Below, in pieces: positions 52,925 through 63,695 of a stretch of DNA of 64,000 bases. The notes beneath the pieces were generated by a model. That model was not told the DNA's origin. It did no database searches and saw nothing but the letters and a program-made list of their open reading frames with translations. Source of the DNA: Cherax quadricarinatus (taxonomy: Eukaryota > Arthropoda > Malacostraca > Decapoda > Parastacidae); the NCBI RefSeq assembly GCF_038502225.1, contig NC_091298.1, forward strand, positions 45,244,957 through 45,308,956, written 5' to 3'. The first letter of the stretch is position 1, and each line of letters opens with the position of its first letter. A program made the translations under genes and the position numbers.

Positions 52925-54150
52925 TGCGGACCTTCTGAGTGTTGTAGTTGTACCGCGGACTTCAGTGTTGTAGTTGTACCCCAACTTCAGTGTTGTAGTT
53001 GAACCGCGGACTTCAGTGTTGTAGTTGAACCGCGGACTTCAGTGTTGTAGTTGGACCGCGGACTTCAGTGTTGTAGTTGAACCGCGGACTTCAGTGTTGT
53101 AGTTGAACCGCGGACTTCAGTGTTGTAGTTGAACCGCGGACTTCAGTGTTGTTGTACCGCGGACTTCAGTGTTGTAGTTACACCGCGGACGTCAGTGTTG
53201 TAGTTGTACCGCGGACTTCAGTGTTGTAGTTGTACCGCGGACTTCAGTGTTGTAATTACACCGCGGACTTCAGTGTTGTAGTTGTACCGCGGACTTCAGT
53301 GTTGTAATTACACCGCGGACTTCAGTGTTGTAATTACACCGCGGACTTCAGTGTTGTAGTTACACCGCGGACTTCAGTGTTGTAGTTGTACCGCGGACGT
53401 CAGTGTTGTAGTTGTACCGCGGACGTCAGTGTTGTAGTTGTACCGCGGACTTCAGTGTTGTAGTTACACCGCGGACTTCAGTGTTGTAATTACACCGCGG
53501 ACTTCAGTGTTGTAATTACACCGCGGACTTCAGTGTTGTAGTTGTACCGCGGACGTCAGTGTTGTAGTTGTACCGCGGACGTCAGTGTTGTAGTTGTACC
53601 GCGGACGTCAGTGTTGTAGTTGTACCGCGGACGTCAGTGTTGTAGTTGTACCGCGGACGTCAGTGTTGTAGTTGTACCGCGGACGTCAGTGTTGTAGTTG
53701 TACCGCGGACGTCAGTGTTGTAGTTGTACCGCGGACGTCAGTGTTGTAGTTGTACCGCGGACGTCAGTGTTGTAGTTGTACCGCGGACGTCAGTGTTGTA
53801 GTTGTACCGCGGACGTCAGTGTTGTAGTTACACCGCGGACTTAAGTGTTGTAGTTGTACCCCAACTTCAGTGTTGTAGTTGTACCCCAACTTCAGTGTTG
53901 TAGTTGTACCCCAACTTCAGTGTTGTAGTTGTACCCCAACTTCAGTGTTGTAGTTGTACCCCAACTTCAGTGTTGTAGTTGTACCGCGGACGTCAGTGTT
54001 GTAGTTGTACCGCGGACGTCAGTGTTGTAGTTACACCGCGGACTTAAGTGTTGTAGTTGTACCCCAACTTCAGTGTTGTAGTTGTACCCCAACTTCAATG
54101 TTGTAGTTGTACCGCGGACTTCAGTGTTGTAGTTACACCGCTGACTTCAG
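52925..54150. repeat. 26-bp satellite array
   Basis: About 47 copies of a 26-bp unit ACTTCAGTGTTGTAGTTGTA plus CCGCGG. Variants: GACGTC for GACTTC (about 11 consecutive copies near 53530-53825), ATTACACC for GTTGTACC, and CCCCAAC for CGCGGAC. A block order of GACGTC units, one TTAAG unit, then CCCCAAC units occurs twice (about 53530-53970 and 53980-54100). Confidence 0.95.
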
Positions 54151-54835
54151 GAGGAAGCTTAGTTAAATAACAGGTGTTACCAGGTTCAGGATCAAGTGGT
54201 ACACAGGACCGGGATTAGTACATTATTGTCTGAATAAATACATGCAATGAATGTAATATAGTATTCTACCATAGCTAAATAGTGATATTTTCTTCCGTTC
54301 AATGGCAATTCATATTGGTAATTATCACTTATGTAATGAAGTTGACTTTTCTGGTATTTTTGAAAAAACGTTTGTCCACCTATGGTCTGGTAAGTCTGGC
54401 AACATTGGTGCAACTTTGAATTTCTCTAAAGGTTGTGCATTTGTGTTTATGTAAGGTATAATTTCTGGTTTTCTCACTTAACTTTTAGCAAGTTTGATTT
54501 TAATTTGCTGTGTCTACCTCTTTTATGAATAATTACGTTGTTGGGGTATTTAGTATTGAATCATCGTCATCAAATTCCTCACATTAATGTTTAATCTAAT
54601 TAGTTACAAATATCTCATTTTTTTTCTAATTTATGTAGAGTGGATATAACACGTTTTATTTTAAATACAGATAAATTTCAGTAATAATTTCATAATACAG
54701 AGGACAACTGCTTCAACAAGATTTTCTTTATTACAGTAAATTGATGGATATTTTTATATTATGCTATTATTTTCCAGTCTAAATATGACTTCTAGTTTTT
54801 TATTTTCTAAAGTTAGAGATATTTATTTCCATATT
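54151..54835. other. AT-rich stretch, no gene
   Basis: Low GC, short frames only, nothing recognised. Confidence 0.5.
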
Positions 54836-54912
54836 ACCTGGAGTTTTCCTGGAGAGGATTTCGGGGGTCAACGCCCCCGCTGCCCGGCCTGAGACCAGGC
54901 CTCATGGTGGAT
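54836..54912 (-). mobile_element. LINE D family 3' end fragment
   Basis: About 77 bp: ACCTGGAGTTTTCCTGGAGA, GGGGGTCAACGCCCCCGC and GAGACCAGGCCTCATGGTGG. A very short 5'-truncated insertion that has diverged from D2. Confidence 0.85.
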
Positions 54913-55204
54913 TTTCTTTACTAGTCATGTCTTTTTAAAGGAGACATGACATGTTCAAAAAGAAGATAGTTTGATAAAGAAAATCATTCCATCAAGAATG
55001 ATACAGCAGTTATGTCTTCATTCTTCCCACAAGCAGTTCTAAGTTCCTTTGTCTCATATGTAGTGAAACAATTGTCTTAGTTAACACCAGTAATATGAAA
55101 CGCCATTATTTTTTTTACATGAAACATTATGTAAAAAAAATGTATCCGGACCTTTGCATACAATGGTACTTGTCCAAGTGGACCTTTGCTCAAATTAGTT
55201 GAGT

Positions 55205-55545
55205 ATCCCTGAAATATGGCTTTCGTAAGGGCCGTTCTACTTTTGATCCCTTACCCTTCTTAGATACGTATATTCGTAATACTTTTGCTATAACCATTCG
55301 GTTATCACCATCTTTTTTGATCTTGAGAAAGCATGTAACACAACTTAGATATAACATCTTGGTCAAAGTTCACTCCTTAGGCCTCAGAGACAATCTGCCA
55401 TTTCTCCTCAAGAGCTTTAACTTTGCCCAAGCTGAAGGTGTCCCTCAGGGATGTGTCCTTAGCACCACACTTTTTCTTATTCTTCCATTTAACATTTAGT
55501 CATCACTCTATGCTGATGCTTTGCATAGTCTGAAACAGTTTCAGA
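55205..55545 (+). pseudogene. jockey-type reverse transcriptase fragment (LINE H)
   Basis: Plus-strand pieces in several frames: YGFRKGRSTFDPL, LDTYIRN, RYNILVKVHSLGLRDNLPF, EGVPQGCVLSTTLFLI, then a degenerate LYADAL in place of the catalytic FADD. Internal deletions and frame changes. No endonuclease part is visible upstream, where the possible hAT end lies. Confidence 0.7.
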
Positions 55546-55639
55546 CTATTGAACAAATACTCTTCTCCAGGCTGAGGGACTGACCACCTGAAAACTAAAT
55601 CAAGGGTGATAGGCTTTACATCTCTTCTGCCTCTACCAA

Positions 55640-55720
55640 CTTTTCTATACTCGACTGAAGAGGCCTACTGTGTAGACGAAACATTTCGAAAATAAGATAC
55701 GTAACTGTTGCATGTGTGTC
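55640..55720 (+). mobile_element. Penelope-like terminal fragment
   Basis: CGACTGAAGAGGCCTACTGT, GTAGACGAAACATTTCG, ATAAGATAC and TGTTGCATGTGTGTCT follow the block order of the fold-back element's right arm. The hammerhead-like core is degenerate (CTGAAGA for CTGATGA). Confidence 0.6.
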
Positions 55721-58700
55721 TTTGGTTAGTCGTATTCTGTTGGCTTGTCCAGTCTATCAGCGAGCACGCAGAATTTAAATCCGATATCGTCACCGCTCTA
55801 ACGCCCTTACATTATCTTCCCTCCTTGCTAATGGACCCACCTTTGACTCCCTCATTGACTTTTTGTCAGCAACTGATTTACTACACACTTTGATGATATT
55901 TCTTCTAGCACTCCTTTCAGCCCTTTCTAACTCTCCCTCTGTTGTCCACTCCACTCGTGCTACTGTGTAATCCTGCACTGTCCCCCGCGGCGCTATATGG
56001 CCCTTGTAGGTTCAGTACTTGTGTTTAATACAAGCCTCCTCGGTTCAGGTAAATAGATCTTTGTAAAAGTTACAAAAAGTACTAGCTTAATAATATATCG
56101 AATACCTGAACAGCTTTTTTCATACCTCACAGTATAATACTACACATAGCCTCTCTTTCCAGTGCATTTTAAAACGTCGAAAACATTTCCAGGCTGCTAT
56201 TCGAACTACAGCTGACACAGCTATTTTAACAACCCAGCTTCAGTAACCTTTACCATTGGGAAGTGTTCCACCTTCAACTCCTTCTTTTGCCTACAGATAA
56301 CTTAACACAATGCTGAGGTGGAGGACTTCAGGTAGACTTCAGGAGACAACTTCCCTTGATACTCGCTGCTCTTTACTTTATTCATCATTGCTCACAATCA
56401 TTCATCATATGCGCACCTTTTTTTTCGACATAGGCACCGAAGTAGGAAATAACACTCCTCCGAGAAGGCTTCGATTCACAACTGATATCCCTTTGGCAAC
56501 TAACACTAACACTTGATGTAAGCAATGCAAATATAATTGTATTACAATATACGAGTCACTTAACATTAAAAATTAAATCTACATAGTCAAGAGACTTGCT
56601 ACGCTGACTTCCTAAATACTTCTGCACAAAATACATAACGTATAGACAAAAAATGAGTGGAACAACCTGAACAATATAAATGTTATTTGATTGTAGTATA
56701 ACTATTATTCATCTTGCATTATACAGAATTTTTAAAAGACACAATAAACAAAAATAGACATTTCTTTGCAAAAATCACCAGAAATTGTACCTGGGGGATC
56801 ACTTTCCATTTGTTGTGATCCCTGCTACTGTCTACCTTGTAATTTCTTCCCTTGAAACATGTATAGGTCCATCATCATTACTTCATTTTTACCACAAAAA
56901 GTTCTGCGAGTCTTAACCAAGAAAATTAATCTCGCTGATGTCACCAGTGAACTGAAGTCACCACCTCAGTCTCACCTTGGGGGTCGACAGAGCACAATAC
57001 AATGCCATATTGTCTATATTCTAACAGGCGGACATCAGTAGTGGACTAAAATATATAAAACGATAAAAAGGTAAAGAGAAATAAGCTTTGAGAGAAAAAG
57101 GCAGTGTTCAGTTCTCTTATTTAAAATACATGCTGCCAGCAACTGCTTTTTTTAGTAGAAGAGGTAAAAGAAGCTAATATATCAGAGGAAGAGAGAGAGA
57201 ATTTGGGTTACAGAAGGAAAACCCAATATGAATAATGAAGGATGGTTAAGACAAGATATTTCTGATAAGAAAGGGTAGCTTAACCTGGAAACTGAGCAGT
57301 AAGTTTGACTCTCCATGTATAACACAGTTTACACCTAAATGGATCTATATACATGGCTCAAGGGGGTTATTGAAATATAATCAGAAGAAAAACGTACAAT
57401 TTAACAAAATACATTGCAGGAAAAATAGAAATGTGGTATCAATATAAAAAAAATATTTGGAAGTACCTATATGAGGAGACATTAGAATCGTTTAAAAGAA
57501 AAAAAATCTTAACATTTACTATACCAGATCATCTCATAACTACTCATCACTCATGACCAATCTGTCATCTATAAGCTAGGGTTTTCTCCACAGGTTTCCA
57601 AGGAACTTTCATGCTGTATATAAGTACTTCCCTGATGCAGTTGCCATATGCATTCCTTCTTCAGATCAAAATGGAGATATTCATGGGGGCAGGTAGTAAT
57701 ACAGATTTTTTCTAATCTGATTTCAATTAAATTTTTACTGTGATTTAAATAGCTTTTGAAACCTGCAATCTGTAGTTATGAAGATTGCCTTAAAAAATAG
57801 AGGAAAAAAATAATTGGCTGTTTTATGGGGTGTGAGTTCGATACCCCTTTTTTGCAAAACTGGGTTGATAGACACTTCTAATTGACCTCACATGAAAGAT
57901 AAAGGGCACAATAATTGTGTAGCAATGGGGTTTCACCAATGTGTCAATATTTTGTCTTTTAAAAAATGTTTTTTGGGAGAAAAAATCGATAAAAGAAAAA
58001 TGGTAAAGGCTATTGAAAATTCTCATTGCTGCCATGTAAAACCATCATTCCTCAATGTGTGAAAAAATCATGACATTTTGTCAAATAAAAGCGATAGGTG
58101 TATCGAAAGAAGAACTTATTAGAGAAAAATAGAAATATCGTTTTCTGTGAAACTGACACTTCCCCTACCATTAGTCAAGCGACCAATGGTCTTTTCTCAA
58201 ATCAGTAATGCAAAGGCGTACGTCAGCTCACACCCTGAACATTAAAATCGTAACGTCAGAGAAGGTACCATGTTGCGTATTTTCAAAAAAAGAGAGTAAT
58301 TTTTTGAATAAAATAAAACACACACATGGCATCATGTCCTCTTGATGACAGCAGAAAAAAGTATTTTTTGGAAAGAAACACTTAGAAACATGGCACAAAC
58401 AAGTGGGTTGCATTAACATGTGGCCAGATTTTTACACTGTTTTACAGTTAGAAAAAATATAATTATTTTTTTATTTCTGCCTCCCATCCTTCAAGTCTTC
58501 TCATTACATCTCTGGTCTGATCTCTGGCAGTACTACATTTTCCTCCAGGACTAAATTTGGTTGGCTCTAGCAAGTCTCTGGCATTTCTTCAGGGTTCCTG
58601 GTTCCTGGTAAACCCTATAAAATTGTTTCTGGTTTAGTCACAGAATTTCACACAAAACTGACATCAAATAATAAAACGTTAATAAAAAATGTAAAAACTA

Positions 58701-58845
58701 GCTAAAAGAAATTGGTCATCTGCTGGACAAGAAGAGGTATAAAGTTAGGTTAAGACATCAGACAGATTAACCTTCATAGTAGAAGACCAATTATAACAAA
58801 ATATAGTAAACATAAGTTAGATAGGGGGGGGGGAGGGTAAGATTC
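55721..58845. other. 3.1 kb AT-rich, no recognisable gene
   Basis: No frame above about 70 codons and no family match I can name. Many A and T runs occur. It may contain old, unclassified transposon remains. Confidence 0.4.
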
Positions 58846-58874
58846 GTCAGGAAACAGGACAAGTGTTTCCTGAC
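58846..58874. other. 10-bp inverted repeat
   Basis: GTCAGGAAAC (58846-58855) and GTTTCCTGAC (58865-58874) with a 9-bp loop. GGAGCTTTTGGTCACCCGAC follows it, a phrase I associate with dispersed decapod repeats. Confidence 0.7.
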
Positions 58875-59052
58875 CCGCTGTTGGAGCTTTTGGTCACCCG
58901 ACCGAGGCCTTCCGCTGGCTTACCAGTCCACTCCTTTAAAAGTTAATGCTAGTTATAACCATTTCTTTTGTAAGTTAGATACTAAATGAAACAGTATAAA
59001 TATTAAAGATAAGTTAGAGAAGTTGGGAGTTATAAACAGAGGGGGGGGGGAT

Positions 59053-60135
59053 CACCTAGAGTATATCGAGAGGGTGTTCCAGGGGTCAACGCCCCCGTGG
59101 CGTGGTCCATGGCTATGCTTCGAGGCGGTTCAGGGCCTGATGAGCCAGGCTGTTACTGGCGGCCGCACGTGAACCGACGCACAAACGACAGCCCGGCTGG
59201 TCAGGTACTGACTTCAGGTGCCTATCCAGCTCTCTTGAAGACAGCCAGGGGTCTATTGGTAATTCCTCATATGTATGCTGGGAGTCTTGGGCCCCTGACA
59301 CTTATTGTGTTGTATCGTAGTGTACTCGTGGAACCCCTGCTTTTTACTGGGGGGATGTTGCATCGCCTGCTTTACTAAGGAGTGATTTCCGTGAGCAGAT
59401 TTTTTACTAGTTCCATTAGAACTTTCCAAGTGTATATTATGATGTACCTTTCTCGCACGCAATCCAAGAAGTACAGGTCAAGGGATTTCGATATAAAACA
59501 AGGACATAATATAAAGACTGTAGATCTGTATTATGTTCTTGATTTAATAAAGCCACTGGTTGGCCGAACGTCTACAAATAAAGATACCAAGATGTTGCAA
59601 ATGTCTAATTCTTCATCTTGTCGGTATTGTATAGCATTCATGTACAAGGAAAAGGCTAGGAGCGAATACTGTACCTTGCGGAACACAGCTTTTTACTGTA
59701 GGTGCCATTGACTTCACTCTGTTTACTATGACTGTGTTTTATTTAAGGAGTTATAGACCCATCTACCAACTTTTCCTGTTATTCCTTTGTCACACATTTT
59801 ATGTGCTATTACACCAAGAATGAACTTGAAGGTTGTCGCAAAATCTGTGTATACTACATTTGCATTTTGATTGTCCTCCAATGTATTCAAGACGTCATAA
59901 TGGTCCAGTGGTTGTGAGAGGCAGGAGTGACTCTCTAAATCCGTACTTCTCTGGGTTGTGCAATTGTTGCAGGTACAAGTGTTGGTAATCTTGTTTCTTA
60001 GAACCCTTTCAAAGATTTTTATTATGTGGGACGTTAGTGCTACCGGTCTGCAATTTTTTTGCAATTACTTTACGGCCACTTTTGTGGCGTAGGGCAATGC
60101 CCATTGTTTTTAGTAACTTTGGAACGACCCCTGGC
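59053..60135 (-). pseudogene. LINE D3, decayed D-family copy
   Basis: Minus-strand relic. The 3' end region (59053-59490) matches the C-terminal part and tail of ORF2. RT pieces lie at 60064-59726: VALTSHIIKIFERVL, VVYTDFATTF in place of YTDFAKAFDKCDH, KGITGKVGRWVYN. A Penelope-like fragment sits inside at about 59495-59650, and much of the part between RT and C-terminus is missing. Confidence 0.82.
59495..59650 (+). mobile_element. Penelope-like terminal fragment in LINE D3
   Basis: AATAAAGCCACTGGTTGGCC, GAACGTCTACAAATAAAGAT, TGTTGCAAATGTCTAATTC and CTTGTCGGTATTGTA. Same block order as the fold-back arms and the fragment at 9530-9660; the GAAAC box has become GAAC. Confidence 0.6.
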
Positions 60136-60387
60136 TCTGTAGTTTTTGTACATTATTGTAGGACACCTTTGTACCAGAAGCACAGAACTATGTCAGTATT
60201 TGGAACTAATATGGTAAATACTAGCACCCTCTAAGATAAAAAAAAAAAGAATGTGTGCTGTGAAAACAGGAAGTGGTGCGATACACCCAGGAGGGAAATA
60301 CAAAGGCCAAACAGTGCCATGTCCAGATAAATACAGTGTCAAATGTTCTGATATAGAGTAACATATAATGGTCATAGTGTACAATAT
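60136..60387. other. spacer between LINE copies D3 and D4
   Basis: A run of A near 60239-60248; nothing recognised. Confidence 0.4.
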
Positions 60388-62055
60388 TACCTGGGGTTTA
60401 CCTGGAGAGGGTGTCAAGGGTCAACGCCCCTGCGGCTTGGTCTGAGGCCAGGCCTCATGGTGGATGAGGGTCTGATAAACTAGGCTGCTACTGCTGGCCG
60501 CACGCAAACTGACGTACGACCCACAGCCCAGTTGGTCAGGTACTGATTTTAGGTGCCTGTCTAGTGCCTTCCTGAAGACAGCCAGGAGTCTATTGGTAAG
60601 CCCCCTTATGTATGTTGGGAGGCAGTTGAACAGTCAATGTACAAGTGGCGCCCCTGCTTTTCATTAGGGGGATGTTGCATCTCCTGCCGAGTCTTTTGCT
60701 TTCATAGGGAGTGATTTTCGTGTGCAGGTTTGGTACTAATCCCTCCAGGACCTTCCAAGTGTATATTATCATGCATCTCTCTCGCCTGCATTCCAGGGAA
60801 TACAGATCATGGATCTTCAACCGTTCCCAGTAATTTAGGTGCCTTATCGTACTTTGGTGTGCCGTGAAAGTTCTTTGTACACTCTCCAGGTCAGCAATGT
60901 CGCCAGCCTTGAAGGGGGCAGTTAGTGTACAGCAGTATTCCAGCCTAGAAAGCACAAGCGATTTGAAGAAAATCATCATGGGCTTGGCGTCCCTAGTTTT
61001 AAAGGTTCTCATTATCCATCCTATCATTTTCCTAGCAGATACGGTAGATGCATTGTTGTGGTCTTTGAAGGCGAGATCCTCTGACATTATCACTCCCAGG
61101 TCTTTCACATTACTTTTCCGCTCTATTGTATAGTTAGAATTTGTCGTATACCCTGACACATTCTTAATTTCCTCAAGTTTTCCATATCTGAATGGTTGAA
61201 ATTTCTCTTCATTGAATTTCACATTATTTTGAGTGGCTTATTTGAAGATTTGGTTTATGTCCGCTTGGAGTCTTACGGTGTCTTCGATGGAGGTCACTGT
61301 CATGGTGATCCAGGTGTCATCTGCAAAAGAAGACATGGAGCTATGGCTTACAACTTTGTGTCAGATATGAGGAGGAATAGAATGGGAGCGAGTACTGTGC
61401 CTTGTGGAACGGACCTTTTCACCGTAGCTGCCTGGGATTTTACTGTTTACTATTACTCTTCGTGTTCTGTTTGTCAGGAAGTTACAGATCCATCTACCAA
61501 CTTTTCCTGTTATTCCTTTATACGCATTTTTTGTGTTATTACACCATGGTCACACTTGTCAAAAGCTTTTGCAAAGTCTGTGTACACTACATCTGCATTT
61601 TGTTTATCCTCTGCGGCATCCACGACTTTGTCATAGTGATCCAGTAGCTGGGACAGGCAGGAATGGCCTGCACTAAACCCGTGTTGCCCTGGGTTGTGTA
61701 ATTGATGGGTATCTAGGTGGTTGGTGATCTTGCTTCTTAGAACCCTCTCAAAGATTTTTATGATATGGGATGTTAGTGATATTGGTATGTAGTTCTTTGC
61801 TATTGCTTTACTGCCACCTTTGTAGAGTGGGGCTATGTCTGTTGTTTTAAGTGTGTGGGATGGCCTCTGTGTCCATGCTCCCTCTCCATAGAATGCTGAA
61901 TGCCCGTGATAGGGGCTTCTTGCAGTTCTTGATGAGCATGAAGTTCCATGAGTCTGGGCCCTGGGCAGAGTGCATGGGCATGTCATTTATTGCCTTTTCT
62001 AAGTCTTGTGATAATATTGTGATATATAGTGGATAGCATAAGGATACCATGATAC
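60388..62055 (-). pseudogene. LINE D4, 5'-truncated D-family copy
   Basis: Minus-strand copy lacking the endonuclease. From 5' to 3': INDMPMHSAQGPDSWNF (about 62000), TTDIAPLYKGGSKAIAKNY, NPGQHGFSAGHSCLSQLL, VVYTDFAKAFDKCDHGVI (about 61570), SSFADDTWITMTV (about 61320), then an open frame 61222-60590 (KFNEEKFQPF to NIHKGAYQ), and the typical 3' end starting ACCTGGGGTTTACCTGGAGA at 60388. Several frame changes; clearly older than D1 and D2. Confidence 0.87.
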
Positions 62056-62094
62056 CGGAAACCCCAGGTGTGAATAGTTGCCAGCAGTCGCCTG

Positions 62095-62165
62095 TACTCG
62101 CCTATTTGTGGTTGCAGGGGTCGATTCATAGCTCTTGTCCCCGCCTCTTCACTGATCGCTACTGT
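62095..62165 (-). mobile_element. 3' end fragment of LINE family ABC
   Basis: About 70 bp equal to the 3' terminus of LINEs A to C: TACTCGCCTATTTGTGGTTG, CAGGGGTCGATTCATAGCTC, CCGCCTCTTCACTGATCGCT. Here no (TG)n flanks it. Confidence 0.85.
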
Positions 62166-62640
62166 ATACTACCACACAAGTCAGTTCATTTTTAGTAAAC
62201 TTTTGACACTTGTTAGCCGCCGACCATTATGAAAAATCGTAGTGATACCAAAGTATACAGCTTGTGGCAATACGAAAGTGAAGGAAAAGGATAGGCTAAA
62301 CAGCCTCAAATCACCCAGGTTGTATAAGAGCTGCAGCGGTTGCCAGTACACTCAACATGGAATCTGTCGAGTGTACCAGAAGTAAAGTTGTGGTGGGGAA
62401 GTGTAGTAATGAAAATTAAAGTTAATGTTCCTGAAACTGAAATTATAAATAAGCCATAAATCATTATATATCAAACACAAAAAATTAAAAAGTTAAGTGT
62501 AGTTATTACGTAAATAAACTGGAGCCTAGGGAGGTAAAAGCCTTGTCTGTGGGCATATACAAAATATTAAGAGAAATTGACCACCCTAGGGCAACATTTG
62601 TAACTTCACAAAAGCACTAAACAAACGTTCACTACTTTAG
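62166..62640. other. no recognisable feature
   Basis: AT-rich DNA with short frames only. Confidence 0.45.
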
Positions 62641-63010
62641 TTAGTTTAATATGTTTATTATGCACCCCATACCCATCCTGTGGGCGGTAGTCAAAAGATT
62701 ACAGAGGTACATAATTGGTCCAGGGACTGGACTCCAAAGTTTTGATAGCTGAGCAAGTTACAGAGGTAATGAACTCACAATTTACAAAGGTAATGAACTC
62801 ACAATTTACAAAGGTAATGAACTCCAGGTAGGTCTGGTCACAATCATGACAAGTTACAAAGGTATTTACAGATTACAGAGGTACGTAATGGGTCCAGGGA
62901 CTGGGCCCCCAAAGTTTTGATAGCTGAACTAGGTACAAAGGTAATGAGCTCACAAGTTACGAAGGTAATGAATTCTGTAGAATGGTTACTTACGTTTATA
63001 CATGGCTACA
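62641..63010. repeat. ~177-bp imperfect duplication, dispersed repeat
   Basis: GATTACAGAGGTAC, GGTCCAGGGACTGG and CCAAAGTTTTGATAGCTGA occur at about 62697 and again at about 62874, each followed by short ACAAAGGTAATGAACTCACA repeats. It resembles a dispersed decapod repeat I have seen before; class unknown. Confidence 0.65.
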
Positions 63011-63185
63011 ATCATGAACAAATTATAGAGTAATGAGCAATTCACACTTCCACACCCGGTCACAACTGTAATGAGTTATTGGTGCAAATATTGATTGTTG
63101 AGTCACACACACGTTCACTACTGTAGGTCTAATTACCCGGCAGGATAAACTCTCTTACAAAAATATATTTTTAATATCCATAATT

Positions 63186-63290
63186 ATTTTCCAGTAAAGT
63201 AGGCCTTAAACAAGGATGTGTGATGTCACTGCGGTTGTTCAATATATTTATAGATGGGGTTGTAAGAGAAGTGACATGAGAGGTGGAGTG
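63186..63290 (+). pseudogene. reverse transcriptase fragment (LINE G)
   Basis: Reads GLKQGCVMSLRLFNIFIDGV, the RT motif around the conserved QG, then breaks. The clade differs from A to F. Confidence 0.6.
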
Positions 63291-63329
63291 AACCAGTCGG
63301 TCTATCTCATATCCCAGGATCTTGCTAGG

Positions 63330-63695
63330 GTTTCTAATGGCTGTAGGCGTACCTCTGATGGAGATACCCCCTTTGTCTTCTATGGCTGAGGAAAAACAAA
63401 CGATTGTCCTGATAAGGACTGTCTGGGTTGGTCGTGATACGCCATTTCTTCTCCCAGTTCGCTGTTCTACATAGTTCAGTATTCATTTTTTCAATTACAA
63501 TCTCATACTTATATTTTCCTGTCACAGCGGTGGACAAAACTACATGGACAACATTATCAGCAAATTGGGTGATAGGTGTATCATTAAACTCAGGTTGAGG
63601 GAGATCGTTGACATATATGTTCAATAATAGCGGGCTAAGGCACGAGCCTTGTGGTACTCCAGCTGTCGGTGTGAACGGCTCTGCTGTCTTACCTC
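63330..63695 (-). pseudogene. jockey-type reverse transcriptase fragment (LINE F)
   Basis: Minus-strand frame with GVPQGSCLSPLL, NIYVNDLPQPEF and TQFADNVVHVV, then ANWEKKWRITTNPD. The catalytic FADD reads FADN, so the second Asp is lost. Truncated on both sides. Confidence 0.75.

Larger units (their letters stand above)
52892..55211. mobile_element. possible hAT-type DNA transposon remnant
   Basis: The left end CAGGGCTACTCCACT and, on the minus strand, the right end CAGGGATACTCAACT form an imperfect terminal inverted repeat. CGGCCCGCGGTCCG near the left end is typical of hAT termini as I know them. The 8-bp flanks do not match (GACTACTG and AAATATGG), so the pair may come from different copies. 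No transposase is readable. The interior holds the 26-bp satellite, AT-rich DNA and a LINE D fragment. Confidence 0.4.

Noticed and set aside
57823..58419. Short minus frames rich in Phe/Lys as small genes
   Set aside because: Under 71 codons, in AT-rich DNA, with no start context, homology or neighbouring exon signals.
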